Source: Lachnospiraceae bacterium
GTDB lineage: Bacteria > Bacillota > Clostridia > Lachnospirales > Lachnospiraceae
DNA: 64,000 nt
NCBI GenBank assembly: GCA_029224965.1
Contig: JAQXVO010000013.1
Coordinates: 54,817-118,816, forward strand
Reading direction: 5' to 3'
Numbering within the stretch: position 1 is the first letter of the stretch; each line of letters begins with the position of its first letter. Under the pieces are notes generated by a model. It saw nothing but the letters and a program-made list of their open reading frames with translations, had not been told where the DNA came from and made no database searches. The position numbers were made by a program, and so were the translations under genes. Shown here piece after piece: positions 9,033-16,933 of this stretch.

Positions 9033-9297
9033 GATCCGTTTCCTCATATGAACTTTTTATCTCTTGACAGAAGTGCCACGCGCTTCTTTCAGGCCTGTTT
9101 TTGCGGTTCTTATACTATCGTATCAGAGAAAATTTGTACATAAAGGATACTGGACAGGATATGCATAAAATGATACAATTTTCCATATATGAATTCCGTC
9201 CTCCGTGCGCGGGATGCGGAGTGCCTGCACGTCGGTACGTATACATCTGCGGAAGAAGGAAACAGGGGGAGTTTCATGCGGAGTGGAGGTTCGGCGT

Positions 9298-10182
9298 ATG
9301 TATCTGAACTCAGGATATCTGCACAATTCTGCCATTGACTTCAAGGATAAGAGCCGCCCGCTGATTGTCGGCAGCTGCGGCACCTATCGCCTGAAGACGC
9401 GCCCGAGGCTTCCGACCTACCGTCCGCGCGGCCGCGTCGACTACCAGATCATTTATATCAGCTCCGGGAAGGCACATTTTCATTTCGGAAATACAGAAAA
9501 TGAGACGATCGTCACGGCTGGCAATATGGTTCTCTATCGCCCGAAGGAGTTTCAGAAGTACGAATATTACGGCGCGGATAAAACAGAGGTCTACTGGGTT
9601 CATTTTACAGGAGGAAATGTCAAAAATATCCTGCGGGCGTACGGCATATCCGACGATATGCGGGTGTTTTATGTCGGAACCTCTCTAGTGTATGCTTCTC
9701 TATTCAAGAGCATGATCGAGGAACTGCAGCGGTGCCGGGATAACTATGAGGAAATGCTGACAATTTTGCTGCGGGAACTTCTCATTACCGTACACAGGGA
9801 ACTGAAAAAGGAGCGGCACCGTTCAGATCCGTATCTCGACCATGAGATGAACCTCGCGGTCCGGTACTTCGGCGAACACTACAGCAGCAATATCAGCGTG
9901 GAAGATTATGCGAGATCGCGCGGCATGAGCATCAGCTGGTTCATCCGCAATTTCAGAAAATATACAGGTACGACGCCGATGCAGTACATCGAGTCCGCCC
10001 GCATGACCAATGCACAGATGCTCCTCGAGACGACGCAGTACCCCGTATCTGAAATTGCACGCATCGTCGGCTATGATAATCCGCTGTACTTCAGCCGGCT
10101 GTTTCACCGGCAGCGGGGACTCTCTCCGTCTGCATTCAGAAAACAGATTTTGAAACGGACTGATGGTACAGCAGGAAACTAA
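9298..10182 (+). CDS. AraC-family transcriptional regulator
   Basis: 294-aa one-component regulator. The N-terminal half is a cupin-type sensing domain (YQIIYISSGKAHFHFG, then a second strand set ending YYGADKTEVYWVHFTG). The C-terminal 100 residues form the double helix-turn-helix: NISVEDYARSRGMSISWFIR for the first and YPVSEIARIVGYDNPLYFSR for the second, ending in the usual F.RQ.GLSPSAFRK. The start is placed at the ATG after GGAGGTTCGGCGT. The frame is open 31 codons upstream, but that part is not conserved-looking. It is transcribed away from the GPH carrier and probably activates that gene when its sugar is bound. Confidence 0.92.
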   Translation: MYLNSGYLHNSAIDFKDKSRPLIVGSCGTYRLKTRPRLPTYRPRGRVDYQIIYISSGKAHFHFGNTENETIVTAGNMVLYRPKEFQKYEYYGADKTEVYWVHFTGGNVKNILRAYGISDDMRVFYVGTSLVYASLFKSMIEELQRCRDNYEEMLTILLRELLITVHRELKKERHRSDPYLDHEMNLAVRYFGEHYSSNISVEDYARSRGMSISWFIRNFRKYTGTTPMQYIESARMTNAQMLLETTQYPVSEIARIVGYDNPLYFSRLFHRQRGLSPSAFRKQILKRTDGTAGN

Positions 10183-10305
10183 CGCATTGCAAGCGTCAGT
10201 GTAGTATACGTGTGCTGTAAATTCAATAATTCAAAAGAGCCAAAGGCACAGCCTTCAAGTATAATGAGAATCACGACATTCAACATAGTACCGAAAGGAG
10301 AACCA

Positions 10306-10530
10306 ATGGCTCAACTCAATATTACGCTGGATCAGGACGAAATTCTGCAGAGTCAGTTTCACTTTTCAAAGAACATCGCTGATAAAGCACCGAAGAAGAT
10401 GCAGGCGGGGCTCCGAGCGGAATTGCAGGAAATGTTCAACTGCAAGAAAAGCGAGGATGTCAGGAAAAAGCGGGACCAGGTAATCCTCGAGTTTATGAAT
10501 GAAAAATGCCAGGCTCGGCAGTCTGCATGA
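10306..10530 (+). pseudogene. IS256-family transposase with large internal deletion
   Basis: 74-codon intact frame. The first 15 residues, MAQLNITLDQDEILQ, match the usual N-terminus of Clostridial IS256-type (mutator) transposases. The sequence then jumps to SKNIADKAPKKMQAGLRAEL, which belongs to the catalytic-domain region of the same proteins. The zinc-ribbon-like and DDE core sections between are gone. A GTATAAT box, an AAAGGAGAACC ribosome site and a terminator-like hairpin are all intact, so the fusion peptide may still be made. It cannot be an active transposase. Family recognised from memory of the conserved segments, not from a search. Confidence 0.7.
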
Positions 10531-10553
10531 CTTGCCGAAACCTGGCATTTTTT
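10502..10553 (+). terminator. Rho-independent terminator after the transposase relic
   Basis: AAATGCCAGG(C)TCGGCA pairs with TGCCGA(A)ACCTGGCATTT around a short loop, followed by a T run. The left arm is inside the last codons of the relic. Confidence 0.75.
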
Positions 10554-10898
10554 CTATCGCTGATATTTATGCCCGGCCTGCATTTCTATCACCTTTACGG
10601 TTCATATAAGTGAAAATCCCGAGAAGCATGGCAGGGACAAGAGCCAAAAGGCCGATCATTGCAGATGCCTGTTACATATGCAACACAATACAGAAAAATG
10701 TTTGCAAACAGTGGGGCTGGTCTACATTTCATCCGGAAATAAAGAAGAACAGTAACAATAGGGTGATCTCTGGATCGTTTTTACTGCATCCGGTATGCTC
10801 AAACATACCGGTATCATGAAAAATCGTACTTGTCTGTATCTATTTGCGGTCGTATTATTGAACCAGGTAAATAAAATAACCATAAGGAGGTTATAGCT
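10554..10898. other. Intergenic region with a possible membrane-protein tail and a palindrome
   Basis: On the minus strand near 10574-10660 an open stretch reads MIGLLALVPAMLLGIF then TYMNRKGDRNAGRA and a stop. It looks like the last helix of a lost membrane protein, possibly an efflux carrier. A perfect palindrome CCGGTATG/CATACCGG with a 6-bp spacer lies at 10790-10811, about 90 bp upstream of the PPOX gene, and may be an operator for the HxlR regulator encoded downstream. Confidence 0.4.
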
Positions 10899-11300
10899 AT
10901 GACGAATGTAGAAAAAGTGAATCAGTTTCTGGATGAAGCCAAGGTTTTTGATTTTCTGACAACCGATGGAGATCAGCCTAAGGGAAGACCCTTCGGATTT
11001 CATCTACTGGACGGAGACAAACTATATTTCGGCTGCGGAACTTTTAAGAATGTCTACAAGCAACTGACGGCAAATCCGAAAGTAGAGATTCTGGCTCTGC
11101 ATGATAACAAGTTCCTTCGTTATGATGGAAGCGTTAAGATTGTTAAGGATGATGCACTTCTTGAGAAGGTTCGCGAAGCGATGCCGCAGATTATGGATCT
11201 TTATGATAAGAATGGCTGGGAAATGGGGCTTTTTTATCTGGAGAACGGTCATGCGGAAATCCGCGGAATGCTGGATTTGATTGAGGAATTTGATGTCTGA
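10899..11300 (+). CDS. Pyridoxamine 5'-phosphate oxidase-like FMN-binding protein
   Basis: 133-aa split-barrel flavoprotein of the general-stress/PPOX-like group. It begins with a helix (VEKVNQFLDEAKVFDFLTT), then shows GRPFGFHLLDGDKLYFGCG, the FMN-contact region, and KNVYKQLTANPKVEILA. No true pyridoxamine-oxidase catalytic signature is obvious, so a flavin-dependent reductase or F420/FMN electron carrier role is more likely than B6 synthesis. An excellent ribosome site (AAGGAGG) precedes the ATG. Its last codons overlap the start of the HxlR regulator by 8 bp, so expression is coupled to that redox-type regulator. Confidence 0.85.
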   Translation: MTNVEKVNQFLDEAKVFDFLTTDGDQPKGRPFGFHLLDGDKLYFGCGTFKNVYKQLTANPKVEILALHDNKFLRYDGSVKIVKDDALLEKVREAMPQIMDLYDKNGWEMGLFYLENGHAEIRGMLDLIEEFDV

Positions 11301-11670
11301 GAAAGTTTATCTGGAAAATACGGATGATTCTTCTACAATGGAAGACCGCTTCGGAAAGTGCCCGTATGCTACAGTACAGGAACTGATTTCTGGAAAGTGG
11401 GCGGTTTTGATTCTTTACTATCTCGAAGACGGGCCTGTGAGATTTAATGAACTTCAGCGTCTGATGCCGAAGATGAGTCACGCGACCCTGTCTGTTCAGC
11501 TGAAAGCGTTGGTAAGTAAAGGAATCGTCAAAAGAACGGAAGATCCTGATGTTCCTCAGAAAGTAGAATATGCCCTGACGGACATAGGAGAGAAATTCAA
11601 ACCGGTCCTTCAGGCAATTTCTGAATGGGGAAGGGAATACATCGAATATCTGAAAAAGAATGGAGACTGA
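11293..11670 (+). CDS. HxlR-family winged-helix regulator
   Basis: 125-aa DNA-binding protein. The family core is clear: CPYATVQELISGKWAVLILY, then a helix-turn-helix RFNELQRLMPKMSHATLSVQ and a wing (GIVKRTEDPDVPQKVEYALT). A single Cys near residue 21 (KCPYA) sits where redox-active cysteines lie in HypR/YodB relatives. The ATG overlaps the end of the PPOX gene and has GAGGAATTTG upstream. The pair probably forms an autoregulated redox or electrophile response unit; the inducer is unknown. Confidence 0.9.
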   Translation: MSEKVYLENTDDSSTMEDRFGKCPYATVQELISGKWAVLILYYLEDGPVRFNELQRLMPKMSHATLSVQLKALVSKGIVKRTEDPDVPQKVEYALTDIGEKFKPVLQAISEWGREYIEYLKKNGD

Positions 11671-11872
11671 TAGAGATGCGTACACCGGTTATAGAGATCA
11701 GGTGTTCTCCATCGGCTGCAATACACTCTGCAGCATATTTACTATTTCCGGTTGCGGAAAAATAAAAAATCATTATAATCCCTCTTCATTTTTTGTCCTT
11801 ATCAGTCGTCAATTCATAGGTATAATTTTCCGCGATAACCTATGGATGAAATACTTGACGAGATGCTCTAAT

Positions 11873-11894
11873 TATGATATCAATATGATATCAA
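11873..11894. promoter_or_regulatory. Exact tandem 11-bp repeat, candidate operator
   Basis: TATGATATCAA occurs twice back to back, and each copy contains the palindrome TGATATCA. The centres are 11 bp apart, one helical turn. A TTGACG box lies 13 bp before the first copy, so binding would cover the promoter of the SPFH gene that begins 57 bp downstream. Tandem palindromes at this spacing suit ribbon-helix-helix proteins, and one is encoded two genes on. Confidence 0.5.
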
Positions 11895-11950
11895 ATAAAT
11901 ATCTGCACTGCTTATTCCATGAAAGGAAAGGAGGAAAGGAGAGTTCTCAA

Positions 11951-12970
11951 ATGAAAGAGAAGGTTATTTCGAATCGGAAAAATGGTATGCTGTTTCTGGT
12001 TTTATGGATTGCGCTATACACTGCAGCTGTAGTACTTATGATAGCTGGTATTGCCAGAGGCGGAGAGGACGCACCGGAACTTCTCCTTTTCCTTCCGGGT
12101 ACCATCTGGATCTGTATCGGATGGATCCCTTTTGCCGGACTGAAGATCCTTAAGCCGCAGGAAGCTTTGGTTCTGACCCTGTTCGGAAAATATATTGGTA
12201 CACTGAAGGGAGAGGGCTTCTATTATGTCAATCCTTTTTGTCAGGCAGTAAATCCGGCAGCCAAAACTCATCTTGGTCAGAGCGGAGATGTGGATGACAC
12301 AGATAATAGCAAAAAATATTTTACTCAGCCTGCTGCCAGAGCAGAGAATGCGGTTTCCAAAAAAATTTCCCTGAAAGCAATGACCCTGAGCAATGCAAAG
12401 CAGAAGGTGAATGATGTGCTGGGAAATCCGGTTGAGATTTCTGTGGCAGTGATTTGGAAGGTCAAGGATACGGCAAAAGCTGTATTCAATGTAGATAATT
12501 ACAAGGAGTATCTGTCTCTGCAGGCGGATGCAGCTGTACGCGATATTGTTAAAATTTATCCTTATGACGTAGCTCCCAATATCGATACTACGGGAGATGG
12601 AAAGGCTGATGACGGCAGCCTGCGCGGCTCAACGACAGTTGTAGCTGAACGAATTCGCGCGATGATTCAAAGCAAGGTTGAGGATGCAGGACTGGAAATT
12701 ACCGAAGCCAGAATCACATATCTGGCCTATGCTCCGGAAATTGCCGCAGTGATGCTGCAGCGTCAGCAGGCATCTGCAGTCATCGATGCCCGGAAGATGA
12801 TCGTTGACGGCGCGGTCGGAATGGTGGAGATGGCTCTTGATAAACTCAGTGAGAACGGAGTCGTCGAGCTTGATGAGGAGCGTAAGGCAGCCATGGTTTC
12901 AAATCTTCTGGTTGTACTCTGCGGAAACCGTGATGCACAGCCGGTTGTTAATTCAGGCAGCCTGTACTGA
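11951..12970 (+). CDS. SPFH/Band-7 domain membrane protein
   Basis: 339-aa membrane-anchored scaffold of the stomatin/prohibitin/flotillin superfamily. Two N-terminal hydrophobic helices (about 12-35 and 45-65) precede the SPFH domain, which opens LKPQEALVLTLFGKYIGTLK and includes the long segment DVLGNPVEISVAVIWKVKDT. A coiled-coil-like region follows, with AEIAAVMLQRQQASAVIDAR near residue 270. The start is the ATG after AAAGGAGGAAAGGAG; the frame is open far upstream but without membrane or SPFH features. The next gene is a small ribbon-helix-helix protein, a pairing seen in other Firmicutes. Proposed role: membrane microdomain organisation or stress response; not provable here. Confidence 0.85.
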   Translation: MKEKVISNRKNGMLFLVLWIALYTAAVVLMIAGIARGGEDAPELLLFLPGTIWICIGWIPFAGLKILKPQEALVLTLFGKYIGTLKGEGFYYVNPFCQAVNPAAKTHLGQSGDVDDTDNSKKYFTQPAARAENAVSKKISLKAMTLSNAKQKVNDVLGNPVEISVAVIWKVKDTAKAVFNVDNYKEYLSLQADAAVRDIVKIYPYDVAPNIDTTGDGKADDGSLRGSTTVVAERIRAMIQSKVEDAGLEITEARITYLAYAPEIAAVMLQRQQASAVIDARKMIVDGAVGMVEMALDKLSENGVVELDEERKAAMVSNLLVVLCGNRDAQPVVNSGSLY

Positions 12971-13040
12971 TATCCGGAACTGGCATGAGGGCAGTTATTT
13001 TTCTGTCTGTGAAATTTCTGATATATATTGAGGCAAGGTA

Positions 13041-13232
13041 ATGGCGAAAAAGCAGGTGCCGCTGCGGCTGAATGAGAAACTTTATAATGCGATTGCTGCC
13101 TGGGCGGAAGATGATTTCCGGTCTGTGAACGGTCAGATCGAATATCTCCTGACAGAGTGCGTAAAACAGAGGAAAAAAGACGGAAAATATGTCTCGGAGC
13201 ATCTGGACGAGCCGCCGAAGCTGGACATCTGA
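13041..13232 (+). CDS. Small ribbon-helix-helix (Arc-like) DNA-binding protein
   Basis: 63 aa. Pattern: a short basic beta strand (KKQVPLRLNEKLYNAI), helix A (NAIAAWAEDDF) and helix B (SVNGQIEYLLTECVKQR), the Arc/MetJ ribbon-helix-helix layout in which the strand PLRLN contacts DNA. The tail KDGKYVSEHLDEPPKLDI is acidic. It lies 70 bp after the SPFH gene. It is a good candidate to bind the tandem TATGATATCAA repeats upstream of that gene. Confidence 0.8.
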   Translation: MAKKQVPLRLNEKLYNAIAAWAEDDFRSVNGQIEYLLTECVKQRKKDGKYVSEHLDEPPKLDI

Positions 13233-13263
13233 CCGAGATCGTACGGCTGTGACTGTAATTATG

Positions 13264-13305
13264 CCTGGCTTTCAGCAATTTGCTGAAGGCCAGGTTGTTT
13301 TTATA
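13264..13305 (+). terminator. Rho-independent terminator after the SPFH/RHH pair
   Basis: CCTGGCTTTCAGCA pairs with TGCTGAAGGCCAGG (one G-T pair) over a 3-base loop and is followed by TTGTTTTT. Confidence 0.85.
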
Positions 13306-13516
13306 AAATAAAATCCACTTTTTCGGTAAGAAAATAGAGTCCTATTATGATAGAGTTTCATTGAAACGATGGAAGATATACATAATGGCCCCTAGCACTA
13401 ATGTTGGAAAATTGGTTAGACAAGGGTGTCCAGTGTAGGAAATACGGCATTTCTCGCTTTGTGTCGTGTTCACTTATGCCCTGTGATTGTATTCTGGCAC
13501 TGAAAGGAGGCCAAGG

Positions 13517-14200
13517 ATGGATCAGGTCAAAGTCGGTTCTTTTCTGAAGAAGCTGAGAAAAGAGAAAAATCTGACACAGGAAAGCCTGGCCGAACAGCTT
13601 CATGTATCAGGAAGGACCATCTCTCGTTGGGAGACCGGCACGAATATGCCGGACATCGGCATGCTGGTCGAGATCGCTGATTTCTATGATGTAAGCATAC
13701 CGGAGATTATTAATGGAGAAAGGAAAAGCGAGAATATGAATCAGGAAACAAGAGAAGCGGCAGCAGCGATGGCTGCATACAGTAAAAATGAAGTGAAGAA
13801 CGGAAAGCAAATGATAACAGGAATTTTGCTCTCATTATTCGGCCTGTTTATCATAGTTTCAGCTCTTACAATCTTCCCTAGTGAGAGCAGCTGGGGAAGC
13901 ATTTATTCCATATTAGGAAGTATCTTTCTGCTGGTTGGTCTATATTTCCTCGTTCGAAAGCTGATTGTGAAGCGGATGATACGAATTTTATCAATGGTTG
14001 GATGTGTGCTGATACTCTTTGCTGTCTTTTCCGTATCGGATTTTGTTGCAGTGAAATATTTTCACCAGGTGCCGAGATTCCGTTATGAAACCACCTATAA
14101 TTCCGGAAAACCGGATCAGCTAGTGCATAAGACGATCTTTTTCACGGCAGTACAGAAGAATATAGGAAAAGAGAACGAGACCGTAGATATCGAAAAATGA
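13517..14200 (+). CDS. XRE-family regulator with C-terminal membrane segments
   Basis: 227 aa. The N-terminal 65 residues form a helix-turn-helix of the XRE/Cro type: LRKEKNLTQESLAEQLHVSG, then RTISRWETG and PDIGMLVEIADFYDVSIPE. A charged linker leads to three hydrophobic helices (about 107-130, 138-158 and 165-185) and an extracytoplasmic tail. Such membrane-tethered XRE proteins are common near antimicrobial-peptide ABC systems. The ATG follows AAAGGAGGCCAAGG. It lies 125 bp before the Bce-like response regulator gene and may regulate that block or itself; the target is unknown. Confidence 0.88.
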   Translation: MDQVKVGSFLKKLRKEKNLTQESLAEQLHVSGRTISRWETGTNMPDIGMLVEIADFYDVSIPEIINGERKSENMNQETREAAAAMAAYSKNEVKNGKQMITGILLSLFGLFIIVSALTIFPSESSWGSIYSILGSIFLLVGLYFLVRKLIVKRMIRILSMVGCVLILFAVFSVSDFVAVKYFHQVPRFRYETTYNSGKPDQLVHKTIFFTAVQKNIGKENETVDIEK

Positions 14201-14324
14201 AAGGAAGGGAGAAAAGTGTCAAACTCCCGTCATCTGGAATCATTCTCCGGTAAGAGTTATAATTCTTTAAAAGAAATTCGGTTCCAAAGGCAGAGAATCA
14301 GAATCTTTAGATTCAAGAGAGACC

Positions 14325-14996
14325 ATGTATAAAATCTTTATCGTAGAAGATGAAAAGAGTATCGTTTCGGGGATTACCGAACTTGTGAAAAAGTGGGGAA
14401 TGGAAGCAAAAAGCGCAAAAGACCTGTCTCAGGTGACAAAGGAATTCCTGGACTATGCTCCCCATCTGGTCCTTATGGACATCTCTCTGCCTTTTTATAA
14501 CGGCTACTACTGGTGCAGCGAGATCCGGAAAGTGTCGAAGGTCCCGATCCTTTTTTTGTCTGCCATGTCCGATAATATGAACATGGTCATGGCCATGAAC
14601 ATGGGAGCCGATGACTTTATCGCCAAGCCTTTCGATGACCAGATCCTTATGGCAAAGATTAATGCCATACTCCGGAGAACTTATGATTTCTCCGACAGCG
14701 TTCATGTGATCGAGCACAGAGGAGCCATTCTGAATACCGGCGATCAGTCGCTTATTTATAAAGGGCGCACCATTGAGCTGACCAAAAATGAGTACCGGAT
14801 TCTGCTTACTCTGATGGAAAACAGGGAGCGCGTGGTCAGCCGGGAAAAACTGATCGAACAGATCTGGAAGACGGAGAATTTTATCGACGAGAATACCCTG
14901 ACGGTAAATATAAACCGTCTTCGAAAGAAGCTGGATCAGGCTGGACTGGAAGGATTTATCGAAACAAAATTCGGAGAGGGATACATCGTAAAGTGA
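14325..14996 (+). CDS. Response regulator, OmpR family (BceR/GraR-like)
   Basis: 223-aa regulator. The receiver domain has the acidic pair EDE near the N-terminus, phospho-acceptor Asp52 in LVLMDISLPFYNG, and the conserved Lys in DDFIAKPFDD. The C-terminal winged helix carries ELTKNEYRILLTLMENRERV and DENTLTVNINRLRKKLDQAG. The MDISLPFYNGYYWC segment is typical of regulators paired with intramembrane-sensing kinases. It overlaps the kinase gene by 4 bp. No good ribosome site is seen; the upstream context is AGAGAGACC. It most likely binds the inverted repeat upstream of the ABC ATPase gene at 16169. Confidence 0.93.
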   Translation: MYKIFIVEDEKSIVSGITELVKKWGMEAKSAKDLSQVTKEFLDYAPHLVLMDISLPFYNGYYWCSEIRKVSKVPILFLSAMSDNMNMVMAMNMGADDFIAKPFDDQILMAKINAILRRTYDFSDSVHVIEHRGAILNTGDQSLIYKGRTIELTKNEYRILLTLMENRERVVSREKLIEQIWKTENFIDENTLTVNINRLRKKLDQAGLEGFIETKFGEGYIVK

Positions 14997-15991
14997 AGAC
15001 CTGTCAATTGTTTGTCCGCTGTTTAAAAGACATGATTTCCTGGATTCTGCTCTATCTTGCACTATCCGGGATTATTTTTCTTTATGCTTATTTCACCGGC
15101 GCCAATTTCGGGAAGATTCTCTATCCCTTTCTCCTCTGCACGTTGATTTTCTTTTGCTTTCTTCTTGTCAAATTCCTGAAGGTAAAGGAGAAGCATGAGA
15201 GTCTGTCCGCTCTGAAAGACCTTTCGGCGGATATCGGAGAGAATCTGCCTCCTGCCAGGACGCTTCCGGAGGAAGATTATCAGGCCATTCTCCGAAATCT
15301 TGAAAACAGGACGACAAAAGAATTGAATGCCGAGACAGAAAAATATAATGACATGATCGACTATTACACCATGTGGGTGCATCAGATCAAGTCCCCGATT
15401 GCCGGCATGAGCCTTCTTCTGCAGAACCAGGACAGTAAAGAGTCCAGGGAACTCTCGGTCGAGCTTCGAAATATAGAGCAATACGTTCAGATGGTTCTGG
15501 CCTTTACAAGACTGGGCTCTGCATCCAGTGATTATGTCTTCAGAAAGCAGCCGCTGGATCCGATCATCCGGGAATCCGTCAGGAAATACGCCTGTCAGTT
15601 CATTGAAAAGAAAATCGCATTAGAGTACGAGGGCACGGACGCCGAGCCTGTCACAGATGAAAAATGGCTAGCGGTCGTCATCGAGCAGATTCTGTCCAAT
15701 GCGCTGAAATATACGAAAGAGGGCGGAAAAATCAGGATCGAAGTCAGAAAACCGGTGACGCTTGTGATCAGTGACAGTGGAATCGGCATTTCGCCGGCCG
15801 ATCTTCCTCGGGTGACAGAGAAAAGCTACACGGGAAGGAACGGACGGCTGGATAAGAATGCAAGCGGAATTGGTCTATATTTGTGCAAGACCATCCTGGA
15901 CCGATTGGGCCATAAGATGTCGATCGAATCGGAAGTGGGAAAGGGCACCAGCGTTAATCTGGATCTCTCTGCCAGCCTCTACCGGGATTGA
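14993..15991 (+). CDS. Sensor histidine kinase (BceS-like, intramembrane-sensing)
   Basis: 332 aa with two N-terminal helices (about 15-33 and 43-62) and almost no extracellular loop. This is the architecture of kinases that sense through a partner ABC permease. The dimerisation domain has DYYTMWVHQIKSPIAGM with phospho-acceptor His130. The catalytic domain shows the N box (EQILSNALKYT), the DSGIGI G1 motif and GIGLYLCK. The partner permease gene (FtsX-like, 16930-19026) is in the same cluster. Expected to respond to cell-wall-active peptide antibiotics via that transporter, as in Bacillus BceRS-AB; the actual inducer is unknown. Confidence 0.93.
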   Translation: MKTCQLFVRCLKDMISWILLYLALSGIIFLYAYFTGANFGKILYPFLLCTLIFFCFLLVKFLKVKEKHESLSALKDLSADIGENLPPARTLPEEDYQAILRNLENRTTKELNAETEKYNDMIDYYTMWVHQIKSPIAGMSLLLQNQDSKESRELSVELRNIEQYVQMVLAFTRLGSASSDYVFRKQPLDPIIRESVRKYACQFIEKKIALEYEGTDAEPVTDEKWLAVVIEQILSNALKYTKEGGKIRIEVRKPVTLVISDSGIGISPADLPRVTEKSYTGRNGRLDKNASGIGLYLCKTILDRLGHKMSIESEVGKGTSVNLDLSASLYRD

Positions 15992-15997
15992 ATTTCT

Positions 15998-16032
15998 TAG
16001 ATGGCATTTCTTAGATGGCATTTTTCAGATGG
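15998..16032 (+). repeat. Short imperfect tandem repeat
   Basis: The unit TTTCTTAGATGGCA is present twice in a row, followed by a degenerate third copy (TTTTTCAGATGG), just after the kinase stop. It is probably slippage-derived, and no function is evident. Confidence 0.6.
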
Positions 16033-16063
16033 ATTTCCTTGGATTGAATCCTTAGATAAAAAC

Positions 16064-16104
16064 TTCTTACGAAAATGTAAGAAATCCGTCTTCAGACGTA
16101 AGAA
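16064..16104 (+). promoter_or_regulatory. Candidate Bce-type operator
   Basis: TTCTTAC-GAAAAT-GTAAGAA (16064-16083) is a perfect inverted repeat and contains TTACG-N4-TGTAA, one base off the TNACA-N4-TGTAA consensus known for Bce-like regulators. A further GTAAGAA half-site lies 21 bp on (16098-16104), two helical turns away, in a matching context (GTAAGAA..ATCCG). A TAGAAT -10-like box follows at 16112, so the site is placed to activate the ABC genes. Confidence 0.6.
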
Positions 16105-16168
16105 GATCCGATAGAATGACCTTCTTTAACAGGCTACAATATCCCTGCAGTTGAAGGAGGAACAAAAA

Positions 16169-16933
16169 ATGAGCATACTGGAAGTCAATTCTTTAAAGAA
16201 GACATATACGACGAGGTTCAAGGCAAGCCAGGTAGAGGCGCTGAAAGACGTGACTTTTTCCGTAGAAGAGGGAGAATACGTTGCGATCATGGGAGAGTCC
16301 GGCTCGGGAAAGTCCACGCTTCTCAATATGATCGCGGCGCTGGACACGCCGACCTCGGGGTCTGTAAAACTGAACGGCGTGGATTTCTCTTCGGTGAAAG
16401 AGGATGACCGCGCAGCCTTCCGCCGCGACAATCTGGGCTTTGTATTTCAGGAATTTAATCTTCTGGATACTTTTAGCCTCGAGGAAAATATCTATCTCCC
16501 TCTGGTTCTTTCCGGAAAAGACCCGAAATATATGGAGGATAAATTAAGACCGATCGCCGGCGAACTTGGCATCAGCGATCTTCTGAAGAAGTATCCCTAT
16601 GAAGTTTCCGGAGGACAGAAACAGAGAGCGGCAGTGGCCAGAGCCATCATCACGGATCCGAAGATCCTTCTGGCGGACGAGCCGACCGGAGCCCTGGATT
16701 CCAGATCTTCCAACGAACTCTTAGGACTCTTTGACCGGATTCATGAGAATGGTCAGACCATCCTGATGGTGACGCATTCGGTCGATGCGGCCAGCCATGC
16801 CGGACGAGTGCTTTTCATCAAGGACGGCATTGTCTATCATCAGATCTACCGGGGCGAAGACAGCCAGAACCGCATGTATGAGAAGATTCAGGCTTCTCTT
16901 GCCATGCTCTTAAGAGGGGGTGAGATCCGATGA
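16169..16933 (+). CDS. ABC transporter ATPase (BceA-like)
   Basis: 254-aa ATPase of the MacB/LolD/BceA subfamily. Walker A GESGSGKST, Q-loop FQEFNLLD, signature VSGGQKQR, Walker [13 protein letters not shown] and the switch His in VTHSVD are all present. The ATG follows GAAGGAGGAACAAAAA. The stop overlaps the permease ATG (ATGA). With the permease it should form the peptide-antibiotic sensing and detoxification complex whose flux is read by the upstream kinase. Confidence 0.95.
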   Translation: MSILEVNSLKKTYTTRFKASQVEALKDVTFSVEEGEYVAIMGESGSGKSTLLNMIAALDTPTSGSVKLNGVDFSSVKEDDRAAFRRDNLGFVFQEFNLLDTFSLEENIYLPLVLSGKDPKYMEDKLRPIAGELGISDLLKKYPYEVSGGQKQRAAVARAIITDPKILLADEPTGALDSRSSNELLGLFDRIHENGQTILMVTHSVDAASHAGRVLFIKDGIVYHQIYRGEDSQNRMYEKIQASLAMLLRGGEIR

